DNA of 60,158 bases from Clostridia bacterium (GTDB lineage: Bacteria; Bacillota; Clostridia; Oscillospirales; Acutalibacteraceae), in assembly GCA_017550625.1 (NCBI GenBank), contig JAFZOL010000057.1:1-60158 (forward strand). The letters run 5' to 3'. The position numbers and the translations under genes were made by a program. The notes under the pieces are model-generated. The model saw only the letters and a program-made list of their open reading frames with translations, ran no database searches and was not told the DNA's origin. Below, in pieces: positions 34,801 through 44,500 of the stretch. Position 1 is the stretch's first letter. Each line of letters starts with the position of its first letter.

Positions 34801-37800
34801 AAGGTGACTGAGCTCGGCATCACGCTCGATCTTGACCTCGCGCTCGAAGATCTGATGAACGATCTTCAGTTCAGCGATCCCACCAAGTTCGATTCCGCCA
34901 ACGGCGACGACGCCTACACCGTGCGCATGACGGCAGAAGGCAAGGCCAGACTCTTCGCCACCGTTATGGATATCGTGATCGCCCAGATCGGCACGGAAGA
35001 GAACCTTGCCTCCATCAAGGCGATGGTTGCCGAAAAGCTCGGCGACAACGAACAGGTCCAGGCCGCGGTCAACGAGATCCTCGATAACGTCGTCGGCAAC
35101 TACACCGACTCCGTCCTGGTCCTCTTCAAGCTCCTCTATCCGAGAGAGCCCGAAGAGCGTGCGGATATGACGCCCGTCAAGAAGATCAACTGGATCACCG
35201 AAGGCAATATCGGCAGCGAGCCTGTGGATCCCTTCTGGTCCACCGAAAGCACCGAAGGCTACACCAAGTGGACGAAAGTTGACGCCACGTATGCCGAAAG
35301 CCATCTCGATGAGATCCTCGACAACGTTGTGAAGCTTCTCGGCGACAAACTCGGCGGTGCCGAAGACCTCGGCGACGCGCTCAACTACGTGCTTGCCAAT
35401 GTGATCACCGCCGAAAACGCCAACAAGATCGCTGAAGCCCTTGCCGGCGTGTTCGAAGGCATCGCGCTTCCCGAAGAGGTCGGTGAATACATCTCGCTCG
35501 CGCCGCTCGGCATCGACGCTGCCAACTGGACCGGATTGAGCTACAGCTTCGAAGACGGTGATACCGAAGAATTCAAGAAAGCCCTGATCGAGATCCTCGA
35601 GCCGCTCACGCCCATCCTTGCTTACCTGCTTGCGGGCCAGACCCTCGAGCTGCCCGTGAAGGATGCGCTCACGGTCAAGAGCTTCGGCTACGACGGCTAC
35701 TCCTACGGCATCGTGCCGCTGCTTGAGGCCCTCGGCGCCACCAATATCATGACCACCGAGGATTTTCTCGCGGATCCCGACAACATCGTCAAGAACATCG
35801 TTGACCCGCTGTTCACGGTCGTCGATCACCTGATCGCCAACCCGATGAACACCATCCGTAAGCTGATTCCGTCGCTCATCTACTTCAATAAGGTGGACGG
35901 CATCGGCGTCGCGATCGACAACATCCTCTTCTCCGTCACCGCGCTGATCGACATGATCCAGCCGCTCTACGAATTGGATCTGTTCGAGCGCATCAAGGAC
36001 TTCACCGCCGGTGAAGACAGCGAAGGCATCGACCTCAGAACCGTCGACGGCGAATTCATCGTCGAAAAGCTCCTCGGAGTCGCTTCCAAGGCGATCACCG
36101 AGAACACGCCCGTCACCGTGAACCTTGAGCTCACGCTTGACCAGCTCGCGAACGTCCTTCTGTTCACCGCGCCCAAGAAGGTCACCTCCGCCAACGGCGA
36201 CGACGCCTACACTGTTGAGCTGTCCGCAGAAGGCAGAGCCAGACTCCTTGCCGTGGTGCTGGATATCGTGATGGAGACCATCGGCAAGTCCGAGAACAAG
36301 GCCGCGATCAAAGAGGCTGTTCATGAGGCAGTGACCGACGAACAGGCGCAGGCCATCGTTGACGAAGTGATCGATAACGCCGTCGCCAACTACACCGACT
36401 CCGTCATGGCGCTTGTTATCCTCATGTATCCCAGAGATCCTGCCGAACCGAGCGAGACGAATCCCACCGACCGTGAGGATATGTCCCCCGTCAAGAAGAT
36501 CAACTGGATCACCGAGGGCAACATCGGCTCCGATGAGGACTGGATGGGTTACGCCGACATTCCCGAAGGCGAGAGGACCCTGTGGACCAAAGAAAAGGCC
36601 GTCTACATGGCCGAGCATCTCGGCGACTTCCTCAACGACATCGTCGTGATCTTCGGCGAACAGCTCGGCGGCGCCGAGACTGTTGACCAGGCCGTTGAAT
36701 ACCTGGTGAAGGATATCTTCACCGCCGAGAACGCGAACAAGATCGCGAAGGCGCTGTATGACTTCGTCGACGGCCTGAACCTTCCCGAGATCGTGGCTGA
36801 CCTCGGCGTGCTCGAGCAGCTCGGCCTCGAAGCCTCGAACTGGGAGGGCATGACCTTCAGCTTCGCCGACGGCGACAGAACCGCGTTCAAGAACGCCCTG
36901 ATCACGATCATCAAGCCGCTTTCGCCCGTGCTTTCCTTCCTGCTTGCCGAAAAGCAGCTTGAAGTCATCCTCAAGGATGCGCTTCCGATCCGTGCCCTCG
37001 GTTACGACGGTTACTCCTACGGCATCGTGCCGCTGCTCGAGGCCCTCGGCGCCACCGGTCTCAAGAAGACCGCCGCCTTCAAGGCCGACACGGCTCACAT
37101 CGTTGAAAACATCATCAACCCGCTCTTCACGATCGTCGACCATCTGATCGCGAACCCCGTGAAGTTCATCGAAGACGTGATCCCCGCGATCCTCTACTTC
37201 GATAAGGTCGAAGGCATCCAGGCCGCCGTCCCGAACCTTCTGTTCGCGGTCGAAGCCCTGCTGCACGTCATCTCCCCGCTCTACGACAAGATCGATATCT
37301 ACGAGCTCGTCGAAGAGAAGACCGGCATTGACCTCACCTTCGAAAACGAAGACCCGATCGACGTCGTGCTCGACCTGGTCACCGACATGGTCGAAGACAG
37401 CACCGGCATCAAGCTCAACCTTGAGTCCGCCGCTGAGCTGACCGAGGCGCTCGAGTTCGAAGAGCCCACCAAGTTCACCTCCGCCAACGGCGACGACGCC
37501 TACACCGTGCGCCTGACCGAAACCGGCACGGCCGCCCTGCTCTCCAGAATTCTGGACTACGGCGTCAACCAGGTGATCTTCGAGGATAACTTCGACAAGC
37601 TGTCCGAGATCTTCAAGAGCCTCATCTCCGACGACGATACCCGCGCGTTCGCGATCGGTATCCTCGACATCATGAAGCACGCGGATCAGGATTACAGAGA
37701 TCTGCACGGCATCCACGACGTGGCGCTCGCCGAGCTGTTCTGGATCTTCTTCGGCGCGGATTCCGTGACCGACGCTGTGGCGGACTTCTTCTACCGCTAC

Positions 37801-38064
37801 AAGGATGCGAACTTCTTCGAGATCCTGTATCTCATCTCCGACAAGGCGCCCGATTACATCCAGCGCATCGAGTTCCTGATGAAGGAAGTCTACGCCGTTG
37901 AGTATCCGGCCGCTCTCGAGCTCATCGAGAACGCGGACGAATACCTCAAGCCGCCTTACGAGTATGACGAGCATGAGACGCAGGTCGTGTCCGGTGTTCT
38001 GGGCCGCATCCTCGCGTTCTTCACGCAGCTCATCAACTTCTTCAAGCACCTGTTCAACAAATAA
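28816..38064 (+). CDS. Giant secreted repeat protein 1 (3082 aa), unrecognised family
   Basis: I do not recognise this family. A signal peptide (MKKTTFTKALSLFLSFVMAFSVTAVALP) leads to a mainly helical, acidic protein. Residues about 40-700 form a helical region; a first module with NDGYNNTLLPIFEAMG follows (nt about 31,100-32,300). Four repeats then begin at residues 1200, 1672, 2124 and 2562 (nt 32413, 33829, 35185, 36499), each opening with WITEGNIG or WITEGTTS and containing YDGYSYGIVPLLEALGA, a DPLFTVVDHLIANP-like helix and an SANGDDAYTVRL strand. A C-terminal domain (HADQDYRDLHGIHDVALAELFWIFFGADSV) ends in GVLGRILAFFTQLINFFKHLFNK. No dockerin, sortase motif, SLH domain or enzyme motif was seen. 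Linkers are Glu/Pro-rich. A surface, adhesion or matrix role is inference. Confidence 0.85.
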   Translation: MKKTTFTKALSLFLSFVMAFSVTAVALPLLAPEAKAAPSTADYENLATKIDNATVKDSTHYLTQGDECSITDPTGEILAAAEQYWTVFNKLYSQNADQNSSTRTSTQINNVILNNVQGKNTLTEVQNRTILKYFDPGTNVSETTTSTSTLTAVTKKVTVTVLDAVLLYANAQSVPTTVTKKVIYQYYNTDASYESGTGCNKKTYHYLTLSSASRTPETVDTTVIKSLYDVATSEAYAEYLTKDISQLLTLDNDTLNAVKTALTTRYNALINVTTFDGQAAYTKYFGTPGIDVKGTIDRITEALGMITYIEACEYLMDQLDVDIDALDFQGLSDLYTEMDQKFTFYNSATASTKEYLEEHDYIDVAQVTAKIAAVKKARDLYYLVHTLKPRIEADLATYAGYTDDWVVATEGVEGIIAAAEVEIGLVISDLRARSSEAVAEVFGAETEAYISATFDPVDAQFARIREVNGYNLSFKEYQSVYNSVFLPLTLEETSTQLLNILNQRDAWYTELLEFVEEVRAYDETVAEKIFTDAEAAMEDKIDATYSALNIILENEINFAWGLYENLRDETGLQITEANINTYNDLKSSVGMIEVNVYNFLFNSPNFNLTEQAQNRYNELKNIVIALNNYTPSKTLSAYRYNAVQLDPIVRTVSKDEPGNERDYYDVARDRDYTVTDEAYNTLIQSLQNLILDGGLADLGLDFDLVDTLDGIPEKVYTDKFVNSIMDAVYPMLCELVRDMLNEKGGSLIGLAGDLDDAFAKLNVGLAPKKVGSYVPSRYSTIKNLLTNTSGGFMDGDADAGTNCWNSSNARSRLYKVATDENGENILDDDGNVTYELVFDWGIDAAEGLDAKREAFLDAIDAALKALEPLLMGLLCNKKVNDTKIVSISIIWEVASLTMGVYPNDGYNNTLLPIFEAMGVDASALKDAKTYTSVRDVVKYGLVEPVRNLFEQIKERPLEKILELLPNLAFAVQHNLILELLNNLVLNLHVVGSGCADSINDSLDNGMIYVNLGDRGTLDLSDILGIDTFYEDFMTMDGVVDILLGLLNPAEETEEGEEPAPELKLPHIDGAKLAMLGTDVEWNDSFRSKSQIIYEGRSNIHANIIVDQPKVMQGILEYLVRALGDEDFVATLKTMLAKDEEPAAGTEPAEPADPENPDEPAEPPLIDQILENISKNGTDAIAAIFELICPADPKYTSPQKITWITEGNIGAGDYQYWKESNPEQNGTAWSYQDAKFADDNLEDLLDQIVLLVHNMQADEEEKTFGEATDFAGAVDYLLNQKLFTADLANTLLHTFKDLMNGKGELEDGTVDTGLKGMLPDLVTKFRLLEQLGLDITAWDDIEDYAFENGDADAFKAALIEVLSPLNNLLAFILTGEDDIHLSILGLDLTAVSYDGYSYGLVPFLEALGVRTEDGLKTTAEFAADSENIVANIVNPVFSLLDSITADPLEFIRNTLPALIYFDMVGGLPVAIEHLKMSVNVLLDTIRPIYDVNLDSLFTGAVFDLNSVATDPLKYVMSLLSDMIYEATADENGENGVRVFVDFTLDTLKQTIHYTDPIEFNSANGDKAYTITLDPTYGRPELLARIFDYLIEQINYKDEETGADNPAAIGRILSDLLGDDEKVVETVGKIVSNLTDNYTDSVLVIFKLLFPRDPEVPSETNPTDREDMSPVKKIEWITEGTTSTEPFWTTDEVPGKTPWRQADAEYAASHLEELLTGVIKLLADTDTLGGAETIAEAVQNLTGSLFTADNANKIVSAIKDLLGGFDLPDLVVDLGVLQQLGLAEVIVTETPAEDEESEPTVTKTVKWAWDDMDNFNFEDGDTAAFKNALITIAKPLTPILAYLLAGKTLELPVMDALVVKSLGYDGYSYGIVPLLEALGAEGVKTTDEFLADPENIVKNVIDPLFTVVDHLIANPVATLTDLIPAILYFNQVDGIQVALDNILFSINALFRLIQPLYEVDLYDLVKELTAKEGSEGIDLETVNGDFIVEALLGLASEKVTELGITLDLDLALEDLMNDLQFSDPTKFDSANGDDAYTVRMTAEGKARLFATVMDIVIAQIGTEENLASIKAMVAEKLGDNEQVQAAVNEILDNVVGNYTDSVLVLFKLLYPREPEERADMTPVKKINWITEGNIGSEPVDPFWSTESTEGYTKWTKVDATYAESHLDEILDNVVKLLGDKLGGAEDLGDALNYVLANVITAENANKIAEALAGVFEGIALPEEVGEYISLAPLGIDAANWTGLSYSFEDGDTEEFKKALIEILEPLTPILAYLLAGQTLELPVKDALTVKSFGYDGYSYGIVPLLEALGATNIMTTEDFLADPDNIVKNIVDPLFTVVDHLIANPMNTIRKLIPSLIYFNKVDGIGVAIDNILFSVTALIDMIQPLYELDLFERIKDFTAGEDSEGIDLRTVDGEFIVEKLLGVASKAITENTPVTVNLELTLDQLANVLLFTAPKKVTSANGDDAYTVELSAEGRARLLAVVLDIVMETIGKSENKAAIKEAVHEAVTDEQAQAIVDEVIDNAVANYTDSVMALVILMYPRDPAEPSETNPTDREDMSPVKKINWITEGNIGSDEDWMGYADIPEGERTLWTKEKAVYMAEHLGDFLNDIVVIFGEQLGGAETVDQAVEYLVKDIFTAENANKIAKALYDFVDGLNLPEIVADLGVLEQLGLEASNWEGMTFSFADGDRTAFKNALITIIKPLSPVLSFLLAEKQLEVILKDALPIRALGYDGYSYGIVPLLEALGATGLKKTAAFKADTAHIVENIINPLFTIVDHLIANPVKFIEDVIPAILYFDKVEGIQAAVPNLLFAVEALLHVISPLYDKIDIYELVEEKTGIDLTFENEDPIDVVLDLVTDMVEDSTGIKLNLESAAELTEALEFEEPTKFTSANGDDAYTVRLTETGTAALLSRILDYGVNQVIFEDNFDKLSEIFKSLISDDDTRAFAIGILDIMKHADQDYRDLHGIHDVALAELFWIFFGADSVTDAVADFFYRYKDANFFEILYLISDKAPDYIQRIEFLMKEVYAVEYPAALELIENADEYLKPPYEYDEHETQVVSGVLGRILAFFTQLINFFKHLFNK

Positions 38065-38078
38065 GCTGAACGAACCTC

Positions 38079-38116
38079 AGAGCCCTCCCGGGAAACCGGG
38101 AGGGCTCCCTTTTTTC
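38079..38116 (+). terminator. Terminator of giant gene 1
   Basis: GAGCCCTCCCGG GAAA CCGGGAGGGCTC followed by CCTTTTTT, a 12-bp perfect stem with a GAAA loop, 15 nt after the stop codon. Confidence 0.93.
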
Positions 38117-38157
38117 CGCGGATACGCTGCGTCGCCGCGGCAGGGGAGCGGCGCACA

Positions 38158-38200
38158 AAAAAGGCCTTCGTTTACCATTACGGTCTCCGAAGGTTTTTTT
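38158..38200. terminator. Second hairpin with T run
   Basis: AAAAAGGCCTTCG ... CGAAGGTTTTTTT has a 6-8-bp stem with a large loop and A/T flanks, so it may stop transcripts from either side. Between it and 38388 I see AT-rich sequence without a gene. Confidence 0.5.
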
Positions 38201-38387
38201 CTGTCCGTTCCCTTTTTTTGTCGGTTACGGTTTCCGGCAGGGAAAACCGACAGAAAAACGCGTGTGTGATCTGCCCCTACCGCTTTGAATGCACGGATAG
38301 CCCGAAAGTGTGCAAAAATATAAAGAAAACTGCATATGTAAGAGGCAAAGGAACTCTGTGTTTCGATTTGTCCCATTGTAATAAAAA

Positions 38388-38416
38388 TTGACAAAAGCAC
38401 ATTCAAACTGCATAAT
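38388..38416 (+). promoter_or_regulatory. Upstream promoter of giant gene 2
   Basis: TTGACA (38388-38393) and CATAAT (38411-38416), spacer 17 nt, about 100 nt upstream of a second promoter. Confidence 0.6.
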
Positions 38417-38487
38417 AACCGGCAATATAAACATAAAAACGTAAAAATATTCAGCAAAAACGACGAAAAAGACTGCTCGCAAAACCC

Positions 38488-38516
38488 TTGTAAATCCCGA
38501 ATCGAATATGTATAAT
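38488..38516 (+). promoter_or_regulatory. Proximal promoter of giant gene 2
   Basis: TTGTAA (38488-38493) and TATAAT (38511-38516), spacer 17 nt. Confidence 0.7.
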
Positions 38517-38590
38517 GGAATAGAAAATATGCATTCTGGCGGCATGTGTTGAAAAACGCTGCCGCCGGGGCAAAGAAAGGATGTGTTTCT

Positions 38591-41500
38591 GTGAAGAACA
38601 AAACACTGAGAAAGTATTTATGTATCGTTCTTTCGCTGGTGATGGCCTTCTCGGTAACGGCTGTCGCTCTGCCGCAGTTCGCGCCGACGGTATTCGCCGC
38701 CAACATCAGCGATGCGCAGTGGAATACCCTCATCGCCGCGCTCAAGCTCGATAACGTGAAGGACGCGCAGTTCAACGCGGACGGGACCAACGCCGTGAAG
38801 GCTGACGACCCATCCGGCAACCTGCTCGTCGCAGCCGAAGCGTACTACGACGCTTTCAACACCTATAAGGCGATCCAGACGGGCAACGGGTCCGAAAACA
38901 ACGCCGGCGCCAACACCCGCACCGCCAGTAAGGTGAACGCTTACATCAAAAACCAGCTCCAGACCAAGATGGGCGATGATTTTACGGCCTATAACGTCGC
39001 GAACGTCCTGCTCGGCTTCAACGCGAACTATTCCTTAGACACGCTGTCGAGCAACGACTACGGCACCTCCGCAAGGGACGGCGTCACGCTCAAAGTCACG
39101 ATCACCAATTCCGTCGGCGTGCTTGGCTATGACAGCATTGCGACCCTTCCGGATTCAGTGATGACGCAGGTCGTTTACACCTACGTGCACGGCGATACCT
39201 ATTATTCGACCGGCTCCGGCTGTAATGCTGTGGAGCATCACTATGCGCGCCTTACGAGCGTCACCCGCACGCCTACCTCGGCCAACACGAGTGCGATCAA
39301 AACCCTTTATAACGTCTGCGTAAACAACGCCGCGTATTTCGGCTACTCGTTCGACGAGCTGCTCGCCCTGGGCGAGGATGGCCTTGCCGCCGCGAAGACG
39401 CTCTTCAAAACGCCCTACGACGCCCTGCTCAACGCCTCCGGCTACAGCGGCGCCGCCGCCTATGAAAAGTATATCTCCGCTTATGACGTCGCGGGCCTGA
39501 TCGATCAGATCGACGCCGCGATCGCGATCGCGAGCTATGTCGAGATCGCCCAGTGGCTGCAGTCGAAAACGGAAGTCGTCGTCGCCGAGCTCTCGTTCCA
39601 AGAGCTGTCCGACCTCTACTTCCTGATGCGCACCAGATACAATAACTATAAGTCCGCGCCCGCCGCCGCGAAAAGCTATCTCGAAGAGAACGGCTACATC
39701 GATATCGACGCGGCCGACGCGAAGTTCATCGAGATCGAAAACGAATATGAGCTCAGGTATCTGCGCGACGTGCTCGCGCCCCGCATCGAAGAGGACCTCG
39801 CGCTCTATGCGACCTATGACGACGACTGGGTGATCGCCACCGGTCCCGACGCCGTCTCCGCCGCCGTTTCCGCCGCGATGATCGAGCTCGAATCCATCCG
39901 TTCCGATCTGTCGTCCAAAAAGCCCGAAAACGTTGTCGCCGTGTTCGGTGAGGATTATTTCGAAACCGTCATCCAGCCCGTGATCGACGGCTTTGAAGAC
40001 GTGCTCGACACGAACGACCTCAACCGTCAGTTCCTCAATTATCAGGCGACCTACAATTCGGTCTTTGCGCCCCTTACGCTGAACGAGACCTCCACGCAGC
40101 TGCTTAACATCCTGCGTCAGCGCGACGGCTGGTATTCCGATCTGCTCGCGTTCGCCGAAGAGCTGCGCAATACGAATCCCGAGCTCGCCGCGAAGATCTT
40201 CACCGACGCCGAAGCCGCCATGGAAGCGAAGATCAACGCGACCTACGCCGCGCTGAACGCGATCCTCGAGGGCGAGATCAACGACGCTTACGCCATCTAT
40301 CTCGACCTTGTCGAAGCTACCGGTCTTGTGATCGACGAGGTCACCATGGATAACTACAACGAGCTGCGCAGCTCCATCGGCCTCATCGAGGTGGACGCCT
40401 ACGAGTTCCTCGAGGGCTCGCCGAACTTCACCCTCGCGCCCGAGACCGTTGAGAAGTATGAGGCGCTGCGCGACATCCTGATCGCCCTGCGCAACTACGA
40501 TCCTTCCCACACCCTTTCTGCTTATAAGTATAACGCCCAGACGCTCGAGCAGATCATCCGCTACGTCAGCGCGAAGGACATCGTCCGCGACCGCGATTAC
40601 GCCGTTGAAGACGCCGACTTCGCGAATCTCATCGGCGTGTTGCAGAATCTTCTGACCGGCGATGGCCTTGCCGCCCTCGGCGTTGAGCTCGACATCGCCG
40701 GCACGCTCGACGGCATCTGGAATACGTTCTATACCGATAAATTCGTGAACACCCTGATGAACGCGCTCTATCCCATGCTGGCCGAACTGGTCCGCGATCA
40801 GTTGAACGAGCTGGTCGGCAGTTATCTGAGCCTGATGGGCAATCTCGACGACGCGTTTGCAAAACTGAACGTCGGTCTGTCGCCGAAGAAGGTCGGCAAC
40901 TATGTTGACAGCAGCAAATATCCGGCGATCGCGAACGCTCTGAAAGGCGTAACCGGCAGCGACAGCGGCTTCATGTACGGTGATGCGGAAGCAGGCACAA
41001 ACTGCTGGAACAGCACCGAAGCAAGAAACGAGCTTTACAGAGCAGTGGTTGATGAAAACAATGAGCCTGTGCTGGACGAAGACGGCAACCCCACCTATGA
41101 GCTGATCTTCGACTGGGGCATCGACGCCAAAGAAACGCTCGCAGAAAAGAAAGAAGCCTTCCTTGAGGCCGTCGACTCCGCCCTGAAGGCCCTGCAGCCT
41201 CTGTTTATGGCGCTGCTCTGCAACAAGGCCGTTGCGAAGACGCAGATCGTTTCCGCGCTCGGCGGTTTGGCGACCGTGTCGATGGGCATGTTTGCCAACG
41301 ACGGCTATAACAACACGCTGCTTCCGATTTTTGAAGCTCTGGGCGTGCACGCGGACGCGCTGTACGACGCGAAGACATATACGAGGATCAGAGACATCTT
41401 TGAATTCGGGCTCTTCTCTCCGCTTGCCGATCTGCTCGATCAGATCAAGGGGACCCCGCTCGAAAAGATCCTTGATCTTCTGCCGAACCTTGCCTTTGCG

Positions 41501-44500
41501 ATCCAGAACCAGTTGTTCCTTGAACTGCTCCACAACCTGAAGGTCGACCTCGATATCTCGGGCGGCGGCTGCGCCGGCGGCATCATCAACAATCAGCTTC
41601 CGGCGGAAGGCGTTTCGATCGACCTTTACGAAGAACTTGACTTTGTCGACCTGCTCGGCGTCGAGACCTTCTACGACGATATCAAAACCATGGACGGCGT
41701 GCTCAAGATCCTGATGGGCCTGCTCATGCCCGCTGAGGAAGCCGAAGAAGGTGAGGAGCCCGCGCCCGAGCTCGTGCTCCCGCATATGGACGGCGCGAAG
41801 CTCGCGATGCTCGGCACCGACGTCGAGTGGAACGATTCGTTCCGCTCCAAGAGCCAGATCACTTACGAAGGCCGCGTGGACGTGCACGCCAACATCATCG
41901 CGAACCGTCCGCAGGTCATGCAGTTCCTTGTGGAATTCCTGCTCGAGGCGATCAAGGACGAAAACTTCCTGCCCGCCATTCAGAATATGCTTGCCAAGGA
42001 AGAGGAACCCGCCGAGGGTGACGAACCCGCCGAGCCTGCTCCCGAGGAGCCCGCGGAGGCAACCCCCGACATCCTGACCACCATTCTGGATAATATCATT
42101 ACAAACGGCACCGACGCCATCGCCGCGATCTTCGAGCTGATCCGTCCCGCCGACCCGAAATACACGATGCCCGACGCGATCGACTGGATCACCGAAGGCA
42201 ACATCAACAGTGAAGATCAGTATCAGGTCGTTTGGGCGGACTTCGCCGGCGACGTGGGCGATCTCAACGTCAAAGACTACCAGACCAAGTGGACCAAAGC
42301 GGATATCAGCTTCGTTGATTCCAAGTTTGAACAAGTCCTCGGCTACATTCTCAAGCTTGACTTTGTCTCCGAAAAGATCGGCGGCGCGACCACCGTCGGC
42401 GGCGCGATCGAATATCTGCTCGCGAACTTCATCACGGCGGATACCGCCAACTCCCTTGTTGAGACCATCGGCGGCCTTTTCGGCGGTCTTGAACTGCCCG
42501 AGGCGATCGCGGATCTCGGCCTGCTCGAGCAGCTCGGCCTCGACGTCAATGCCTGGGACAACATGACCTTCAACTTTGAACCCGGCGATCTTGACGCGTT
42601 CAAGGCTGCGCTCGTTACGATCCTGAATCCGCTGAACGACATCCTTGCCTACGTCCTCACCGGCGCGAAGAATCTCGAGCTGAGCGTTCTCGGCCTTGAC
42701 CTCACCGCCGTCTCCTACGACGCCTATTCCTACGGTCTCGTGCCGCTTCTTGAGGCGCTGAACTCCAAGGCCGTTCCGACCACCGCATACCTGCAGGCGA
42801 ACCCCGACAAGGTCGTTTCCGGCATCGTTGACGCCCTCTTCAGCGTTGTCGATCAGCTCCTCGACGATCCCATCGGCTTCCTTCGCACCGTCCTGCCGAA
42901 GCTCATCTACTTCATCAAGGTGGACGGCCCCAAGGTCGCCGCGAACCACCTTCTGGTTTCCGTCAACGTCCTGCTCGACACCATCCGTCCGATCTATGAT
43001 ATCGATCTCTTCGCGCTCATCAAAGAGCTCACCGCCAAAGAGGACGAAGAGGGCAACGTGGAACCCGGCGTCGACCTGAACGCGATCCTTGCCGATCCCG
43101 TGAGCTTCCTGCTTCAGACGGTCGTCGGGCTCGTGTCCGAGAAGCTGGGCATCACCCTTCAGATCGACTTCGAGCTTGAAGATTTCGTTCACACCATTCA
43201 CTTCACCGATCCCACCCGCTTCGATTCCGCGAACGGCGACGACGGTTACACCATCGCCCTGAGCGAAGACGGCCGGCTCGAGCTTCTTGCCCGCACCTTC
43301 GACTTCGTTCTCGGTCAGGTCCTCTTCAGGGATAACTTCGAGCTCATCACCGACGCCGTGGCCGGTCTTGCCGGCGAAGGTGAAGAAGTGCCCGCCATCG
43401 TCACCGACATCCTCAACAACGTCAAGAACAACTATCCCGATTCCATCGTCGCCGCCTTCCGCCTCCTGTTCCCGGATCGGAAGGATATGAGACAGGAATA
43501 CAACACCTATCCTCGCCTGGAGGGCTACTCGCCGCTCAAGGCTGCTCCGGTCATTGAATGGACCACCGAAGGCAACATCGGCGCGGCTGACGACTGGATG
43601 GGCACCGACGCCCTTCCCGAAGGCCACAAGACGCTGTGGACCGAAGAAAAGGCCGTCTACATGGCGGAGCACCTCGGCGACTTCCTGAACGATATCGTCA
43701 TCATCTTCGGCGAGCAGCTCGGCGGCGCGTCCACCGTGGAAGAAGCGATCGACTTCCTTGTCAAGAACTATCTGACCGCCGAGAACGCCAACGCCATCGC
43801 CGCGGCGCTCAAGAACCTGATCGCCAGCCTCGGCCTGCCCGACACGATCTTTGACGTCGCGAAGCAGATCGGCGTCGATCTCACCGCGTGGGACGACATG
43901 AGCTTCAGCTTCGCCGACGGCGACAAGACCGCGTTCAAGAACGCCCTCATCGAGATCATCGATCCCATCGCGCCCATCCTGCGCATGATCCTTGTGGACA
44001 AGGGCGACCTCGAGGGCACCGTGCTTGACGCCCTTCCGATCACCATCCACGGCTACGACGGCTATTCCTACGGCATCGTGCCGCTGCTCGAGGCCCTCGG
44101 CGCCACCGGCGTCAAGACCACCTCCGCGTTCAAGGCCGATAAAGCCCACGTCGCCAAGAACCTTGTCGATCCCGTGTTCTCGATCCTCGATCATCTGATC
44201 GCAGATCCCATCGCGTTCATCGAGGACGTGCTTCCGGGCATCCTGTTCTACGATTACAACAAGGGCGTTCAGGTCGCGATCCCGAACCTGCTCTACGCCA
44301 TCAACGTCGTGCTCGACACACTCTTCCCGATCTACGACCTCGATATCTATGAGCTCGTCGAAGAAAAGACCGGCGTCGACCTGCACTTCGCCGAAGAGAG
44401 CCCCGTCGACTTCCTGCTGACCAAGATCGCCGATGTGATCGAAGAGAACACTGACGTGCGCATCAACATCGACTTCACGGTGGCCACGCTCACCGAGACG

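Noticed and set aside
33124-38049. 1641-aa open frame on the minus strand inside giant gene 1
   Set aside because: It is antisense to a protein with clear paralogy, a signal peptide and repeats. The antisense product has no domain and mirrors the codon pattern of the real gene in GC-rich DNA.
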